Below are positions 14,856 through 22,823 of a stretch of 27,267 nt of DNA, piece by piece (positions within the stretch are counted from its first letter, which is position 1; each line of letters starts with the position of its first letter). Source of the DNA: JAAETI01 sp964195945 (GTDB lineage Bacteria > Actinomycetota > Acidimicrobiia > Spongiisociales > UBA5794). The position numbers and the translations under genes were made by a program. The notes below the pieces were generated by a model that worked only from the letters and a program-made list of their open reading frames with translations, did no database searches and was not told the origin of the DNA. Where the stretch lies: contig CAXMRC010000062.1 of assembly GCA_964195945.1 (NCBI GenBank), positions 1 to 27,267 of the forward strand, given 5' to 3'.

Positions 14856-16480
14856 GTGTACGGATTGGATTTCTTGGCGGTCTCGGCGAGATCGGCCGTA
14901 ACTGCGCTGCGATCGAGATCGATGGCAAGATCGCATTGCTCGACTGCGGAATCATGTTCCCCGAGGATGACATGCTTGGCGTCGACTTGGTACTACCCGA
15001 TTTCTCCTCTGTTGTAGAGAGAGCAGAAGATGTCTCCTGCGTCGTGCTGACCCATGGCCACGAAGACCATGTCGGATCTCTGGCGTACTTCCTTCGTGAT
15101 GCAAATGTGCCCGTATACGGCGGCGAACTCTGTGTCGCTCTGGCGCGCAACCGCGTCGAGGAACTCGGGATCGAACCCGACATGCGCCCTACCGATACCA
15201 ATGTCTGGATCGAAGAAGGACCGTTTCGTTTCACATTCGTCCGGGTAGCCCACAGCGTCCCTCACGCAACAGGCGTTGTCTTTGACACGCCGGAGGGCAT
15301 CATCGTCCACTCGGGTGACTACAAACTCGATCCGACACCCATCGATGGTCAGCCAACCGACCTACGGACCTTTGCCGGTTTCGGACGCCGTGGGGTTCGT
15401 CTCTTGCTCTCCGATTCCACGAACGCGGAGCGTCCTGGGTTCGTCGAATCTGAATCATCGGTAGGTAAAGAGATCAACGAGCTGGTTCACCGCGCCGAGG
15501 GACGCGTGATCTTGGCTTGTTTTGCCTCACACATCCACCGTGTCCAACAAGCGGTCGATGCGGTCGTTGCGTCGGGGAGGAAGTTTGCGTTCCTCGGGCG
15601 CTCCATGGTCAGGAATAGTGAGATCGCCCGTGACTTGGGGATTCTCTCATATCCAGCCGAGGACTTGATGGACATCAACGAACTCGCCAAACTAGATGCA
15701 GAGAAAACCGCGGTCATCTGCACCGGTAGCCAGGGCGAGCCTTTTGCTGCGCTATCACTTATGGCGTCTGGTCAGCACCGCAACATCAAACTTGACCCGC
15801 AAGATACTGTCATCATCTCGGCGACTCCCATCCCGGGGAACGAGACAAAGGTGTCCCGCGTTATCAACAATCTGGTCGGGACGGGAGCGGACGTCTTTCA
15901 CGGTCGCAATACCCATGTCCATGTATCGGGTCATGCGGCTCAGGACGAGATCAAGACATTCATAAACGTGATTCGCCCTCAGGCCTTTGTGCCGGTGCAC
16001 GGTGAGCGGCGCCATCTTCATGCCAATGCCAAGCTGGCACGGGAGGTTGGCGTCGAAGAGGTCGAGGTTTGCGTCGACGGCGACGTTGTCGTTCTCGAAG
16101 ATGGCGAAATGCGTATTGAGCGATCGGCAATTCCGGCCGGTTACGTCTATTTGGACGGCGTCGACATCAGCGATGTTGAGAACGTGATTCGCGACCGACG
16201 ACACCTTGCCGACGACGGTGTTCTTATCGTGACCCTTGGTGTCGATATCGCTAGCGGCGAGATCGTCATAGGTCCCGATGTCGACAGCCACGGTGTTCGT
16301 GACGATGCCGCGACGATCCACGAGTTGGTGGCTGAGGCCGTGGTCAGTGCGGTTGGCAACCTGGATTGGCCGGCCGACCTCGATACGGTACGACGCCGGG
16401 TGCGGAACACAGCAAGCCGGTCGGTGAAGAAGCAGCTCAATAGCAGACCCGTTGTGATCCCGGTGATTATCGAGGTCTAG
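14852..16480 (+). CDS. rnj: Ribonuclease J
   Basis: The 542-residue protein is a metallo-beta-lactamase/beta-CASP nuclease. H68-G-H-E-D-H73, H134 and D156 (HSGDYKLD) are metal ligands. VSGHAAQDE and PVHGERRHL belong to the later beta-CASP motifs. A C-terminal domain (about 450-542) is present as in canonical RNase J. It performs 5'-3' exonucleolytic and endonucleolytic RNA decay and maturation in the cytoplasm. The ATG overlaps the dapA stop by 4 bp and lacks a nearby strong Shine-Dalgarno sequence, so translation is probably coupled to dapA. Confidence 0.96.
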   Translation: MSVRIGFLGGLGEIGRNCAAIEIDGKIALLDCGIMFPEDDMLGVDLVLPDFSSVVERAEDVSCVVLTHGHEDHVGSLAYFLRDANVPVYGGELCVALARNRVEELGIEPDMRPTDTNVWIEEGPFRFTFVRVAHSVPHATGVVFDTPEGIIVHSGDYKLDPTPIDGQPTDLRTFAGFGRRGVRLLLSDSTNAERPGFVESESSVGKEINELVHRAEGRVILACFASHIHRVQQAVDAVVASGRKFAFLGRSMVRNSEIARDLGILSYPAEDLMDINELAKLDAEKTAVICTGSQGEPFAALSLMASGQHRNIKLDPQDTVIISATPIPGNETKVSRVINNLVGTGADVFHGRNTHVHVSGHAAQDEIKTFINVIRPQAFVPVHGERRHLHANAKLAREVGVEEVEVCVDGDVVVLEDGEMRIERSAIPAGYVYLDGVDISDVENVIRDRRHLADDGVLIVTLGVDIASGEIVIGPDVDSHGVRDDAATIHELVAEAVVSAVGNLDWPADLDTVRRRVRNTASRSVKKQLNSRPVVIPVIIEV

Positions 16481-16503
16481 ATCTGCCGCGGTGCGTCGCT
16501 TGA

Positions 16504-17385
16504 CTACTTGCGACGGGCGCGGCGGCCCTTACGAGTCTTGGTATCGGGCTCTGGACGCATACCGCCCATGGCGCTGAGCACCGAGTGGCCACCGTCACCC
16601 TCTAGTCGGGGAAGATTGGCTGAATGGCGGTCGTAGAAAGAGCGACCGTCTGAGTTGGACAAGACATGTTCGTCGTCGGTAGCAGCGTCTGCACGTTCGG
16701 CGGCTGCGGCCGCAGCCATGTTCTCCTCGTTCTTTTCCATGAGTGTAGATTTGGCGTCGGTGTTGTTCTCGGCTTCCTCAGCCTTCTTGAGCCGGGCAGC
16801 AAGCGAGGTATCTTCGCTGTCGGCTCTCTTGAGGCGGGCTGCCAGTGAGGTGTCCTCAGGCGCATGCGCCGCAGCTTGCGGAGCCGACTCGGCATGCTGC
16901 TGCGAGCGTGGTTGTGGTTCCTCAGCACGCGGCGGCAGTGACTCTGTCTGTGATGGTGGGGAAGCTTGTTGCGGTGGGACCGGCGGGCGCGACATGGGTT
17001 GAGTTTGTGCGGCATCGGCGATGGCAGCTAATTCTTCCATGCGCTCGACAGCGTCGGTCAGGCGATGAACGAGTTCATCTCTCTCGGATTTGAGTGTGTC
17101 AATCTGGCCCGCCATCTCCTGGCGTTCTGCCTCCAACTGGCGCTGCTTTTTGATTAGCTTTCTGACCTGGCCGATGATCTCTTCAGCATTGTCACCAAGT
17201 GCAGCCAACGGTGATGCACCTGTGGAACTCGAGGAGCGGGCTTCGGCGACGATTGCCTCAGCTTGTCTGCGGGCGCGAGCCACAATCTCAGCTGCTTCAT
17301 GTTGCGCTTGCGAAACTGATTCGTCCTCAAACGAATCGCCTGTGCTGTTCTGATCATCTGGCACCGTTTGGAGTGGAACACTCAC
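16504..17385 (-). CDS. Coiled-coil protein of unknown function with a duplicated peptide motif
   Basis: I do not recognise a named family. The predicted 293-residue protein has an Ala/Glu/Arg-rich helix (about 25-50, DivIVA or ATP-synthase-b-like in look). A long coiled coil (about 65-125) and a Pro/Gln/Ser-rich linker follow. Next are two copies of EDTSLAARLK 42 bp apart, and finally a strongly basic tail ending in GRRARRK. There is no membrane segment, so it is probably cytoplasmic. I chose the GTG at 17385, with AGGGAG 9 nt upstream, over a GTG ten codons earlier that lacks a ribosome site. It lies between rnj and ftsK on the opposite strand, divergent from ftsK. A scaffold or division-linked role would be a guess from form and position only. 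Confidence 0.72.
   Translation of the reverse strand: MSVPLQTVPDDQNSTGDSFEDESVSQAQHEAAEIVARARRQAEAIVAEARSSSSTGASPLAALGDNAEEIIGQVRKLIKKQRQLEAERQEMAGQIDTLKSERDELVHRLTDAVERMEELAAIADAAQTQPMSRPPVPPQQASPPSQTESLPPRAEEPQPRSQQHAESAPQAAAHAPEDTSLAARLKRADSEDTSLAARLKKAEEAENNTDAKSTLMEKNEENMAAAAAAERADAATDDEHVLSNSDGRSFYDRHSANLPRLEGDGGHSVLSAMGGMRPEPDTKTRKGRRARRK
16786..16857 (-). repeat. In-frame duplication encoding EDTSLAARLK twice
   Basis: Two 30-bp units (16786-16815 and 16828-16857, period 42 bp) encode the same ten residues. Six of ten codons differ at silent positions and none at coding positions, so the duplication is old and the peptide is conserved. Confidence 0.85.
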
Positions 17386-17394
17386 TGCTGGTGG

Positions 17395-17400
17395 CTCCCT
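17395..17400 (-). promoter_or_regulatory. Shine-Dalgarno sequence favouring the GTG at 17385
   Basis: AGGGAG on the minus strand lies 9 nt before the GTG. It lies inside the longer frame that starts at 17415, so it argues for the shorter protein. Confidence 0.5.
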
Positions 17401-17428
17401 TCGCAACCCGCGCACGCGGGCCCGTTTG

Positions 17429-17440
17429 CTGTCTAGACAG
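17429..17440. repeat. 12-bp perfect palindrome upstream of ftsK
   Basis: CTGTCTAGACAG is a perfect CTAG-centred palindrome, 43 nt from the coiled-coil gene start and about 96 nt upstream of the ftsK -10 box. It is a candidate operator; no regulator is recognised. Confidence 0.4.
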
Positions 17441-17487
17441 TCCTATCGGCAGAAGAGTCCTAGGTCTGAACCGCTTATCGCGCGGAG

Positions 17488-17505
17488 CGCGCGCAAGGGC
17501 GCGCG
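17488..17505. repeat. GC hairpin upstream of ftsK
   Basis: CGCGCGC-AAGG-GCGCGCG forms a perfect 7-bp stem with a 4-nt loop, followed on the plus strand by a T-rich stretch. No plus-strand gene lies immediately upstream, so a terminator role is doubtful unless it stops read-through or a transcript from the intergenic region. Confidence 0.45.
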
Positions 17506-17536
17506 GTGGGTTGTTTGTTCTAGAACCACGACCATG

Positions 17537-17542
17537 TATGCT
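17537..17542 (+). promoter_or_regulatory. -10 box for ftsK
   Basis: TATGCT lies 9 nt upstream of the ATG at 17552, with a possible -35 TTGTTC (17515-17520) at 16-bp spacing. The perfect palindrome GTTCTAGAAC (17517-17526) covers most of that -35 and the start of the spacer, where a bound protein would block polymerase. Confidence 0.5.
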
Positions 17543-17551
17543 GGCTATCCC

Positions 17552-19789
17552 ATGGCAACACGGTCAAAAACCCGTGGGGCTTCCGGGCGGAAAACGGCAA
17601 AGAAAACTCAGAAGAAAAGGCAGCGCACCTCCATCCCCATCGCGCTGAAGGGGATGAAAGAGCGGATGCGAGCCAGGCTTGGACGTCACACCGATGACGT
17701 CTGGGGCGTCGGTCTCGTCATTGCGGCTGCACTCCTTATGCTCTCATTCTTTGGCTTGGCGGGCCCTGTTGGCCAGTGGACCGCAACCGGCCTCCGCTTC
17801 CTATTCGGACTGTGGGCGTTCTTTGTTCCCTGGGCACTAGCCGTCATCGGTCTTGCGATGATTTCGACGATGCCACGTGCCGACTACGGGAGGATCACCA
17901 TTGGGTTAGTGGTCCTGTTTGTCAGCTCGACCGCTTTGTTCCATCTACTTACCGGAACAGTGTCGCTGGCGTCCTCCGTTGATCTGGTTGTTGAACGTGG
18001 GGGTGCAGTGGGTGCGCTTGTTGCCTTCCCGATGCGCAGGCTCATCGGGTTCTGGGGCGCGTTTCTTGTTCTCATCGGCGTGGTCGCTCTGTCGTCTCTC
18101 ATCCTCACCAAGGCAACAATCCGCGACGTCGGCTTGAGCATCGTCGCTCTGTTGCGTCGCTTGCGTGGCGCGGTTCGTCGGCTGTTCAGTTCCTCGCCGC
18201 AGACACCGGTACCGGTCGCTCCGGTTCAACTCGAGGCACCCGCCGTGCAGCAAAAGCTGGCTCCACCCAAAAAGAAGGCAGCCAAGACAGGCCCACCGAG
18301 GTCCAAACCGAAACAGGTCAAGGCTCCACCACAGCCGATGGCTGGTGGCGGATACCGGCTACCGCCACTCGAATTGCTGGAGGTCGTCGAGCCCAATGGA
18401 CAGAACCGGCGTGTCTTGGAGCAGGCCGGATACGAGCTACAACAGACCCTGACTCAGCACGGTGTTGATGCACGTCTGACCAGGATCGTGCCCGGCCCAA
18501 CAGTGACTCGATATGAAGTCGAGCTTGCGCCCGGCGTCAAGGTATCTCGCGTAACCGGTCTTGCTACCGACATTGCGTACGCGATGGCATCGGCCGACGT
18601 TCGGATCCTGGCCCCGATTCCTGGTCGTAGTGCTATCGGAATCGAAGTCCCCAACACTCACCGCGATCTCGTGACACTTGGCGATGTCCTCAGCAGCGAT
18701 TCAGCAGGGCACACGGTCAACCCGCTCGCAGTTGCTCTTGGCAAGGACGTCAGCGGGAAGGCTCGGATGTTGCACATCGATGAGTTGCCGCACGTTCTAA
18801 TTGCCGGCGCCACCGGGGCAGGCAAATCGTCGTGCATCAACTCGCTTGTGACATCGATCCTGATGCGGGCGACGCCGGAAGAAGTACGCATGATCCTCGT
18901 TGACCCCAAGCGCGTGGAGCTTGGCCAGTACAACGACATCCCTCATCTACTCACGAGAGTCATCACGAATCCCAAGAAGGCTGCGGACGCATTGAAGTGG
19001 GCTGTCGCCGAGATGGATCGGCGCTACGACCTGCTTGCCGACTCCGGGGTTCGCGACATCACCAGCTATCGGGAGAAGTGGGACGCCGGGGGCATCGATG
19101 AAGAGACGTTCGATCGCTTCCCCTACATTGTCATCATTGTTGACGAGTTGAACGACCTGATGATGGTCGCCGGCCGTACCGTCGAAGACTCGATCGTCCG
19201 GATTGCCCAAATGGCTCGTGCGGTCGGCATCCACTTGGTGCTCGCCACGCAACGTCCTTCAGTCAACGTCATCACCGGTGTCATCAAAGCGAACGTGCCG
19301 TCACGTCTGGCCTTTGCAGTCGCTTCGCAGACCGATTCGCGGGTCATTCTTGACTCGTCGGGAGCCGAGAAACTCGTCGGTCTCGGAGACATGCTTGTCG
19401 TTACTTCGCGGGACCCCAAGCCCGAACGCATCCAAGGTGCTTTTGTCTCGGAACGCGAGATCCGCAGCGTCGTTGAATGGGTGCGGGGGCAGACCCAGAC
19501 CGAGTATCGCGATGAAGAGGTTTTCGAGCTGGCCAAGGCTGCCGCCGCGGTTGAACAAGAGTTCGACGGCGAAGACCCTGAGTTGATGCGTCAGGCGATG
19601 GAGCTAATCGTGAGGTCACAGCTTGGATCGACCTCGATGTTGCAGCGCAAGCTTCGCATCGGCTTTGCCAGGGCGGGTCGGGTGATGGACATACTCGAGA
19701 TAAAGGGTGTGGTTGGCCCCTCCGAGGGTTCAAAGGCGCGCGAGGTCCTCGTGACTGTCGAAGAACTCGACCAGATGTTGGTCGGGTAA
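17552..19789 (+). CDS. ftsK: DNA translocase FtsK/SpoIIIE
   Basis: The 745-residue protein has a basic N-terminus, four transmembrane segments (about 52-70, 84-105, 115-135, 165-185) and a short Pro/Lys linker (about 212-265). A RecA-like motor follows with Walker A G419-ATGAGKS and Walker B IVIIVDE (about 526-532). A C-terminal gamma winged helix (about 680-745, GSTSMLQRKLRIGFARAGRVMD) recognises KOPS-type DNA. FtsK pumps chromosomal DNA through the closing septum and assists dimer resolution. The linker is short compared with E. coli FtsK. I chose the ATG at 17552 because it follows TATGCT; the frame extends to 17426 through non-homologous sequence, and an in-frame ATG at 17534 would precede the promoter box. 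Confidence 0.95.
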   Translation: MATRSKTRGASGRKTAKKTQKKRQRTSIPIALKGMKERMRARLGRHTDDVWGVGLVIAAALLMLSFFGLAGPVGQWTATGLRFLFGLWAFFVPWALAVIGLAMISTMPRADYGRITIGLVVLFVSSTALFHLLTGTVSLASSVDLVVERGGAVGALVAFPMRRLIGFWGAFLVLIGVVALSSLILTKATIRDVGLSIVALLRRLRGAVRRLFSSSPQTPVPVAPVQLEAPAVQQKLAPPKKKAAKTGPPRSKPKQVKAPPQPMAGGGYRLPPLELLEVVEPNGQNRRVLEQAGYELQQTLTQHGVDARLTRIVPGPTVTRYEVELAPGVKVSRVTGLATDIAYAMASADVRILAPIPGRSAIGIEVPNTHRDLVTLGDVLSSDSAGHTVNPLAVALGKDVSGKARMLHIDELPHVLIAGATGAGKSSCINSLVTSILMRATPEEVRMILVDPKRVELGQYNDIPHLLTRVITNPKKAADALKWAVAEMDRRYDLLADSGVRDITSYREKWDAGGIDEETFDRFPYIVIIVDELNDLMMVAGRTVEDSIVRIAQMARAVGIHLVLATQRPSVNVITGVIKANVPSRLAFAVASQTDSRVILDSSGAEKLVGLGDMLVVTSRDPKPERIQGAFVSEREIRSVVEWVRGQTQTEYRDEEVFELAKAAAAVEQEFDGEDPELMRQAMELIVRSQLGSTSMLQRKLRIGFARAGRVMDILEIKGVVGPSEGSKAREVLVTVEELDQMLVG

Positions 19790-19834
19790 CGGGGTGTGTC
19801 GACGAGGAGCCTCCCAAACGGTCTAGATCATCGG

Positions 19835-19840
19835 TAGGTT
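19835..19840 (+). promoter_or_regulatory. -10 box for the leaderless PabB-PabC-like gene
   Basis: TAGGTT lies 7 nt upstream of the GTG at 19848. No Shine-Dalgarno sequence precedes the start. Confidence 0.5.
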
Positions 19841-19847
19841 TTGAGCG

Positions 19848-21641
19848 GTGGAGATACCTTGTGTCCGCTTTGACGATCTGTCGCCCGGTGGCTCCGGGTC
19901 GTTCGGACTGCTCGATCCGTCAGGCTTGATCGTTGCCAAGCGCATCGACGATGTTGTTCCTGCACTGCTCGAAGCCGAACAAGCATCTCGTGACGGGCAG
20001 TGGGTGGCCGGGTTTGTCTCATACGAAGCTGCGCCAGCCTTCGACGAGTTGCTCACGGTGCGGCCACCTGGGCTGCACGATCCCATGCGAGATCTTCCCT
20101 TGGTCCAGTTCCAGAAATTCGGAAGACGAATCGAGCTCGCAGAGATCGATTCAGCGCATTTCCCGGCGGGGGCCTACAACGTGTCTGCCTGGAATGCCGA
20201 CTCGACACACCACGAGTACAAAGAAGATCTGGCACAGATCGGTCGGGCCATCATGGCAGGGGAATCGGTTCGGCTCACCCATACTTTCCGTCTCCACGCC
20301 GCGTTCGGCGGAGACCCAGCTGCTTTGTATCGCGACCTATTGATGTCGCAGCGAGGGCCACATGCCGCGTGCGTCGATGCAGGAAGGTTCCGGTTGGTGA
20401 GTGCGTCACCGGCAAGCTTTTTCCGCCGGGTCCATGACACGCTCACAGTCAAGCCCGTGCTGACATCGATGCGCCGTGGTCGCTGGCTTGAGGAAGACCT
20501 CCAGTTAGCCGGGATGTTGCGAGCTGAGGGCGAGGAGAGCTACACAAACCGGATGGTGATCAAGGAGATTGAGTCTGAACTGGCCGAACTTGGGGAGCTG
20601 GTCCCATCGCCTGCGTCGGAACGTTTTGGGGTGGAGCGGTTTGAGACGCTGTGGCAGCTAACCGCGGAGATGGTGACCTCTCTGCGCGATGACGTTGGCA
20701 TCGTCGAGATCTTCCGTGCACTGTTCCCGCCGGTGTCGGTCACCGGTGTTCCAAAGCCGGAAGCGATGGAGCTAATCACGAGCACCGAGGACACACCGCG
20801 CGGCGCGTATTGCGGCGCAATTGGGTTTCTGGCGCCTGTTGACGATGCCGGACCAATGGCGAGCTTCAACGTTGCGGTGCGAACCGTCGTGGTCGACGAA
20901 GAGGAAGGCGTGGCCGAGTTCGGAGTTGGCACGGCTATAACCAATCGATCCGATGTCGTCATCGCCTATGAGGAGGCACGGCTGAAGGCCAAGGTCCTTG
21001 TAGATCGAAGGCCTGATTTCCGCCTCGTTGAAGACATACGTCTTGACGACGGGGTTCTTCGCTATTTGAAGTCAACGACGGAACGGCTCATCGACTCTGC
21101 ACGCTATTTCGGGTTTGCTGCTGAAGCGTTGGTGGTCACTGAGGCTTTGGAACGTACAGCAGCAGGAGTCGAAGAGTCTCTGTGGATGACGGTTCTTGTG
21201 GATCGCGACGGTACCGTTCGCATCGAAACCCAACCGGCGCCTGATTGGTGTGGATCGCCTGAGAGTCCTGCTGTACTCATTGGGGCCATCGCCGCACAAC
21301 CGGTGTCCAACGACAATGTGTTTCTGTTTCACAATACGGACGACTCTCGTTTGGTCGACGTGCTGGCTCGACAGCACCAAGACGCTGACGCTGTGGTTGT
21401 CGTGAACCAGCACGATCAGGTTGCCGGATCTCTAGACGGAAATGTGCTTGCGTGGATCGATGGGCAATGGCTCACGCCACCACTGAGCTGTGGAGCCGTC
21501 GGGTGTTTCTTCCGAGCCGAACTCATCGCACAGGGTGTCGTCCAAGAGCGATACATCACAAGGGCAGAGCTGGAGGGCGCCGAAAAGGTGGCCCTGATAG
21601 ACGACATCCACGGTTGGAGACTTGTCGGCTTGGTTGGATAG
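19848..21641 (+). CDS. PabB-PabC-like fusion (aminodeoxychorismate synthase/lyase family) with degenerate active sites
   Basis: The 597-residue protein has the plan of aminodeoxychorismate synthase component I (about 1-385) fused to a fold-type-IV PLP lyase (about 390-597), enzymes that make p-aminobenzoate for folate. Conserved scaffold motifs remain: GVPKPEAMELI (300-310), PRGAYCGAIGFLAP (317-330), NVAVRT, ARYFGF and LTPPLSCG. Key catalytic stretches do not. The PIKGT position reads P203-V-L-T-S207. The SPE motif is S-P-A189. The D-L-x-R-N-D-L stretch reads KEIESEL. The PLP-lysine motif HKTT reads H495-N496-T-D-D. The frame is intact with ordinary codon use, so it is not an obvious pseudogene. 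It may be a repurposed or regulatory homologue. Alignments are from memory of the family. Confidence 0.75.
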   Translation: MEIPCVRFDDLSPGGSGSFGLLDPSGLIVAKRIDDVVPALLEAEQASRDGQWVAGFVSYEAAPAFDELLTVRPPGLHDPMRDLPLVQFQKFGRRIELAEIDSAHFPAGAYNVSAWNADSTHHEYKEDLAQIGRAIMAGESVRLTHTFRLHAAFGGDPAALYRDLLMSQRGPHAACVDAGRFRLVSASPASFFRRVHDTLTVKPVLTSMRRGRWLEEDLQLAGMLRAEGEESYTNRMVIKEIESELAELGELVPSPASERFGVERFETLWQLTAEMVTSLRDDVGIVEIFRALFPPVSVTGVPKPEAMELITSTEDTPRGAYCGAIGFLAPVDDAGPMASFNVAVRTVVVDEEEGVAEFGVGTAITNRSDVVIAYEEARLKAKVLVDRRPDFRLVEDIRLDDGVLRYLKSTTERLIDSARYFGFAAEALVVTEALERTAAGVEESLWMTVLVDRDGTVRIETQPAPDWCGSPESPAVLIGAIAAQPVSNDNVFLFHNTDDSRLVDVLARQHQDADAVVVVNQHDQVAGSLDGNVLAWIDGQWLTPPLSCGAVGCFFRAELIAQGVVQERYITRAELEGAEKVALIDDIHGWRLVGLVG

Positions 21642-21663
21642 CTGACGCTTCGCTGCTGCCGGT

Positions 21664-21669
21664 TAGGCT
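21664..21669 (+). promoter_or_regulatory. -10 box for the leaderless TauE/SafE permease gene
   Basis: TAGGCT lies 6 nt upstream of the GTG at 21676, in the 34-nt gap after the PabB-PabC-like gene. No Shine-Dalgarno sequence. Confidence 0.45.
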
Positions 21670-21675
21670 GCCGCC

Positions 21676-22413
21676 GTGACCATTGTGCAAGCTGTCCTGC
21701 TGCTGTTTGGTGGGCTCGCCGCAGGCTTCATAAATACGCTCGCCGGTGGCGGCTCCGCCATCACGGTCCCGATCATGACGGAGATCGTCGGGATCGGCGT
21801 TGCCAACGGCACCAACCGCATTGCAATTTTGCTTGCAAACGCCACCGCACTCACCCGGTTCCAGAGTGGCGGAGCAGTTCCCTGGCATCGATTGAGTCGG
21901 CTTATCGCGCCAACTGTCGTTGGTGCCGGACTGGGCGCTTGGGCCGCCACTCAAACATCACCCGACGTCATGCGACGGGTGTTTGCCTTTGTGTTGGTGC
22001 TTGTCGCTGCCTCCGTTCTGATGCGTCCTTCCCGTTGGGTTGAGGGCCATGAGCGTGACATCGGAGAACCCTGGCGCAGCCTGCTGTTTCTTGGCATTGG
22101 CTTTTACGGAGGGTTCGTTCAGGCGGGTGTGGGCTTTCTTCTGCTCGGCGGGCTTGTACTTGGCTCCGGGATGGATCTCGTCAAAGGCAATGCTGCCAAA
22201 GTCGTTCTGATCCTGGCTTATACCCCGGTCGCGTTGATCCTTTTCGCCTCTGCGTCGCAAGTCGATATCCAGGTCGGTCTTGTTCTTTCAGTTGGACAGA
22301 TGACCGGAGCTTGGATTGCGGCGCGGTTGGCAATTCTCAAGGGAGCTTCCTGGATCCGCTGGGTTCTTGTTGTCGCCGCGATTGTCGCCGCTTTGCGCAT
22401 GCTCTTGACATAG
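21676..22413 (+). CDS. TauE/SafE (TSUP) family permease
   Basis: The 245-residue, strongly hydrophobic protein has about seven to eight membrane helices in two homologous halves. Each half carries the family signature: GFINTLAGGGS (17-27) and GFYGGFVQAGVGF in the second half. TSUP proteins move small sulfur or organic anions (sulfite, sulfoacetate, thiosulfate) across the cytoplasmic membrane. No sulfur-metabolism gene is adjacent, so the substrate is open. A GTG start follows TAGGCT by 6 nt. The gene lies downstream of the PabB-PabC-like fusion and upstream of the two small coiled-coil genes, and may be co-transcribed with either. Confidence 0.88.
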   Translation: MTIVQAVLLLFGGLAAGFINTLAGGGSAITVPIMTEIVGIGVANGTNRIAILLANATALTRFQSGGAVPWHRLSRLIAPTVVGAGLGAWAATQTSPDVMRRVFAFVLVLVAASVLMRPSRWVEGHERDIGEPWRSLLFLGIGFYGGFVQAGVGFLLLGGLVLGSGMDLVKGNAAKVVLILAYTPVALILFASASQVDIQVGLVLSVGQMTGAWIAARLAILKGASWIRWVLVVAAIVAALRMLLT

Positions 22414-22463
22414 AACGCGGCTGCCCTGACACTGTGTGTGGTGGTTCCGATGGAAGGAACGTC

Positions 22464-22823
22464 ATGGTTGCTGAGATGGGTTCTCTACTGCGGGAACTCG
22501 AAAAGGTGCAGGACCGGCTGACGTCGTTGACCCAAGATGCACAGTCCGAGAAGGTGGCTCTCTTAAAGCGTCAGGATGAGCTGAGGACCCGGGCGGCCCG
22601 TCTTGCGGTTGCGGTTGACTCGCATTGTTCTACACAGAATCTACTTACCCAGCTTGCTGCTCTACGCAGACAACTCGCCGCTTTTGAGACACAACACGGC
22701 ACCGGGCCTTCTCGAGCCGGTGTTCACCTGCAGAGTTCTCCGACATCTAGCACGTCGAGGATCGAGCAGAGGATCGGCAGGATCGAGCGAATTCTTGGGG
22801 AACGGGGGATAAACCTTCGCTGA
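22464..22823 (+). CDS. Small coiled-coil protein, first of a tandem paralogous pair
   Basis: I do not recognise the family. The 119-residue protein has an N-terminal helix pair with heptad-like leucines (LLRELEKVQDRLTSL; LLKRQDELR at 33-41; LLTQLAALRRQLAAF). A Ser/Thr-rich linker (about 80-97) and a C-terminal RIEQRIGRIERILGERG (99-115) follow. There is no signal or membrane segment. The ATG at 22464 has GGAAGGA 5 nt upstream. The longer frame starting at 22311 lies inside the permease gene. The stop shares one base with the ATG of the next gene (TGATG), so the pair is co-translated, probably making a hetero-oligomer. Confidence 0.75.
   Translation: MVAEMGSLLRELEKVQDRLTSLTQDAQSEKVALLKRQDELRTRAARLAVAVDSHCSTQNLLTQLAALRRQLAAFETQHGTGPSRAGVHLQSSPTSSTSRIEQRIGRIERILGERGINLR

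Noticed and set aside
17517..17526. GTTCTAGAAC as a LexA/SOS box before ftsK
   Set aside because: The actinobacterial/Bacillus LexA box is GAAC-N4-GTTC; here the half-sites are in the opposite orientation with a 2-bp gap.
17488..17530. GC hairpin plus T-rich stretch as an intrinsic terminator
   Set aside because: No plus-strand gene ends nearby (rnj ends about 1 kb upstream with an opposite-strand gene between), so I list it only as a hairpin.
19848..21641. PabB-PabC-like gene as a frameshifted pseudogene
   Set aside because: The frame is continuous for 597 codons with scaffold motifs of both domains in register, so the motif changes are substitutions rather than frameshifts.
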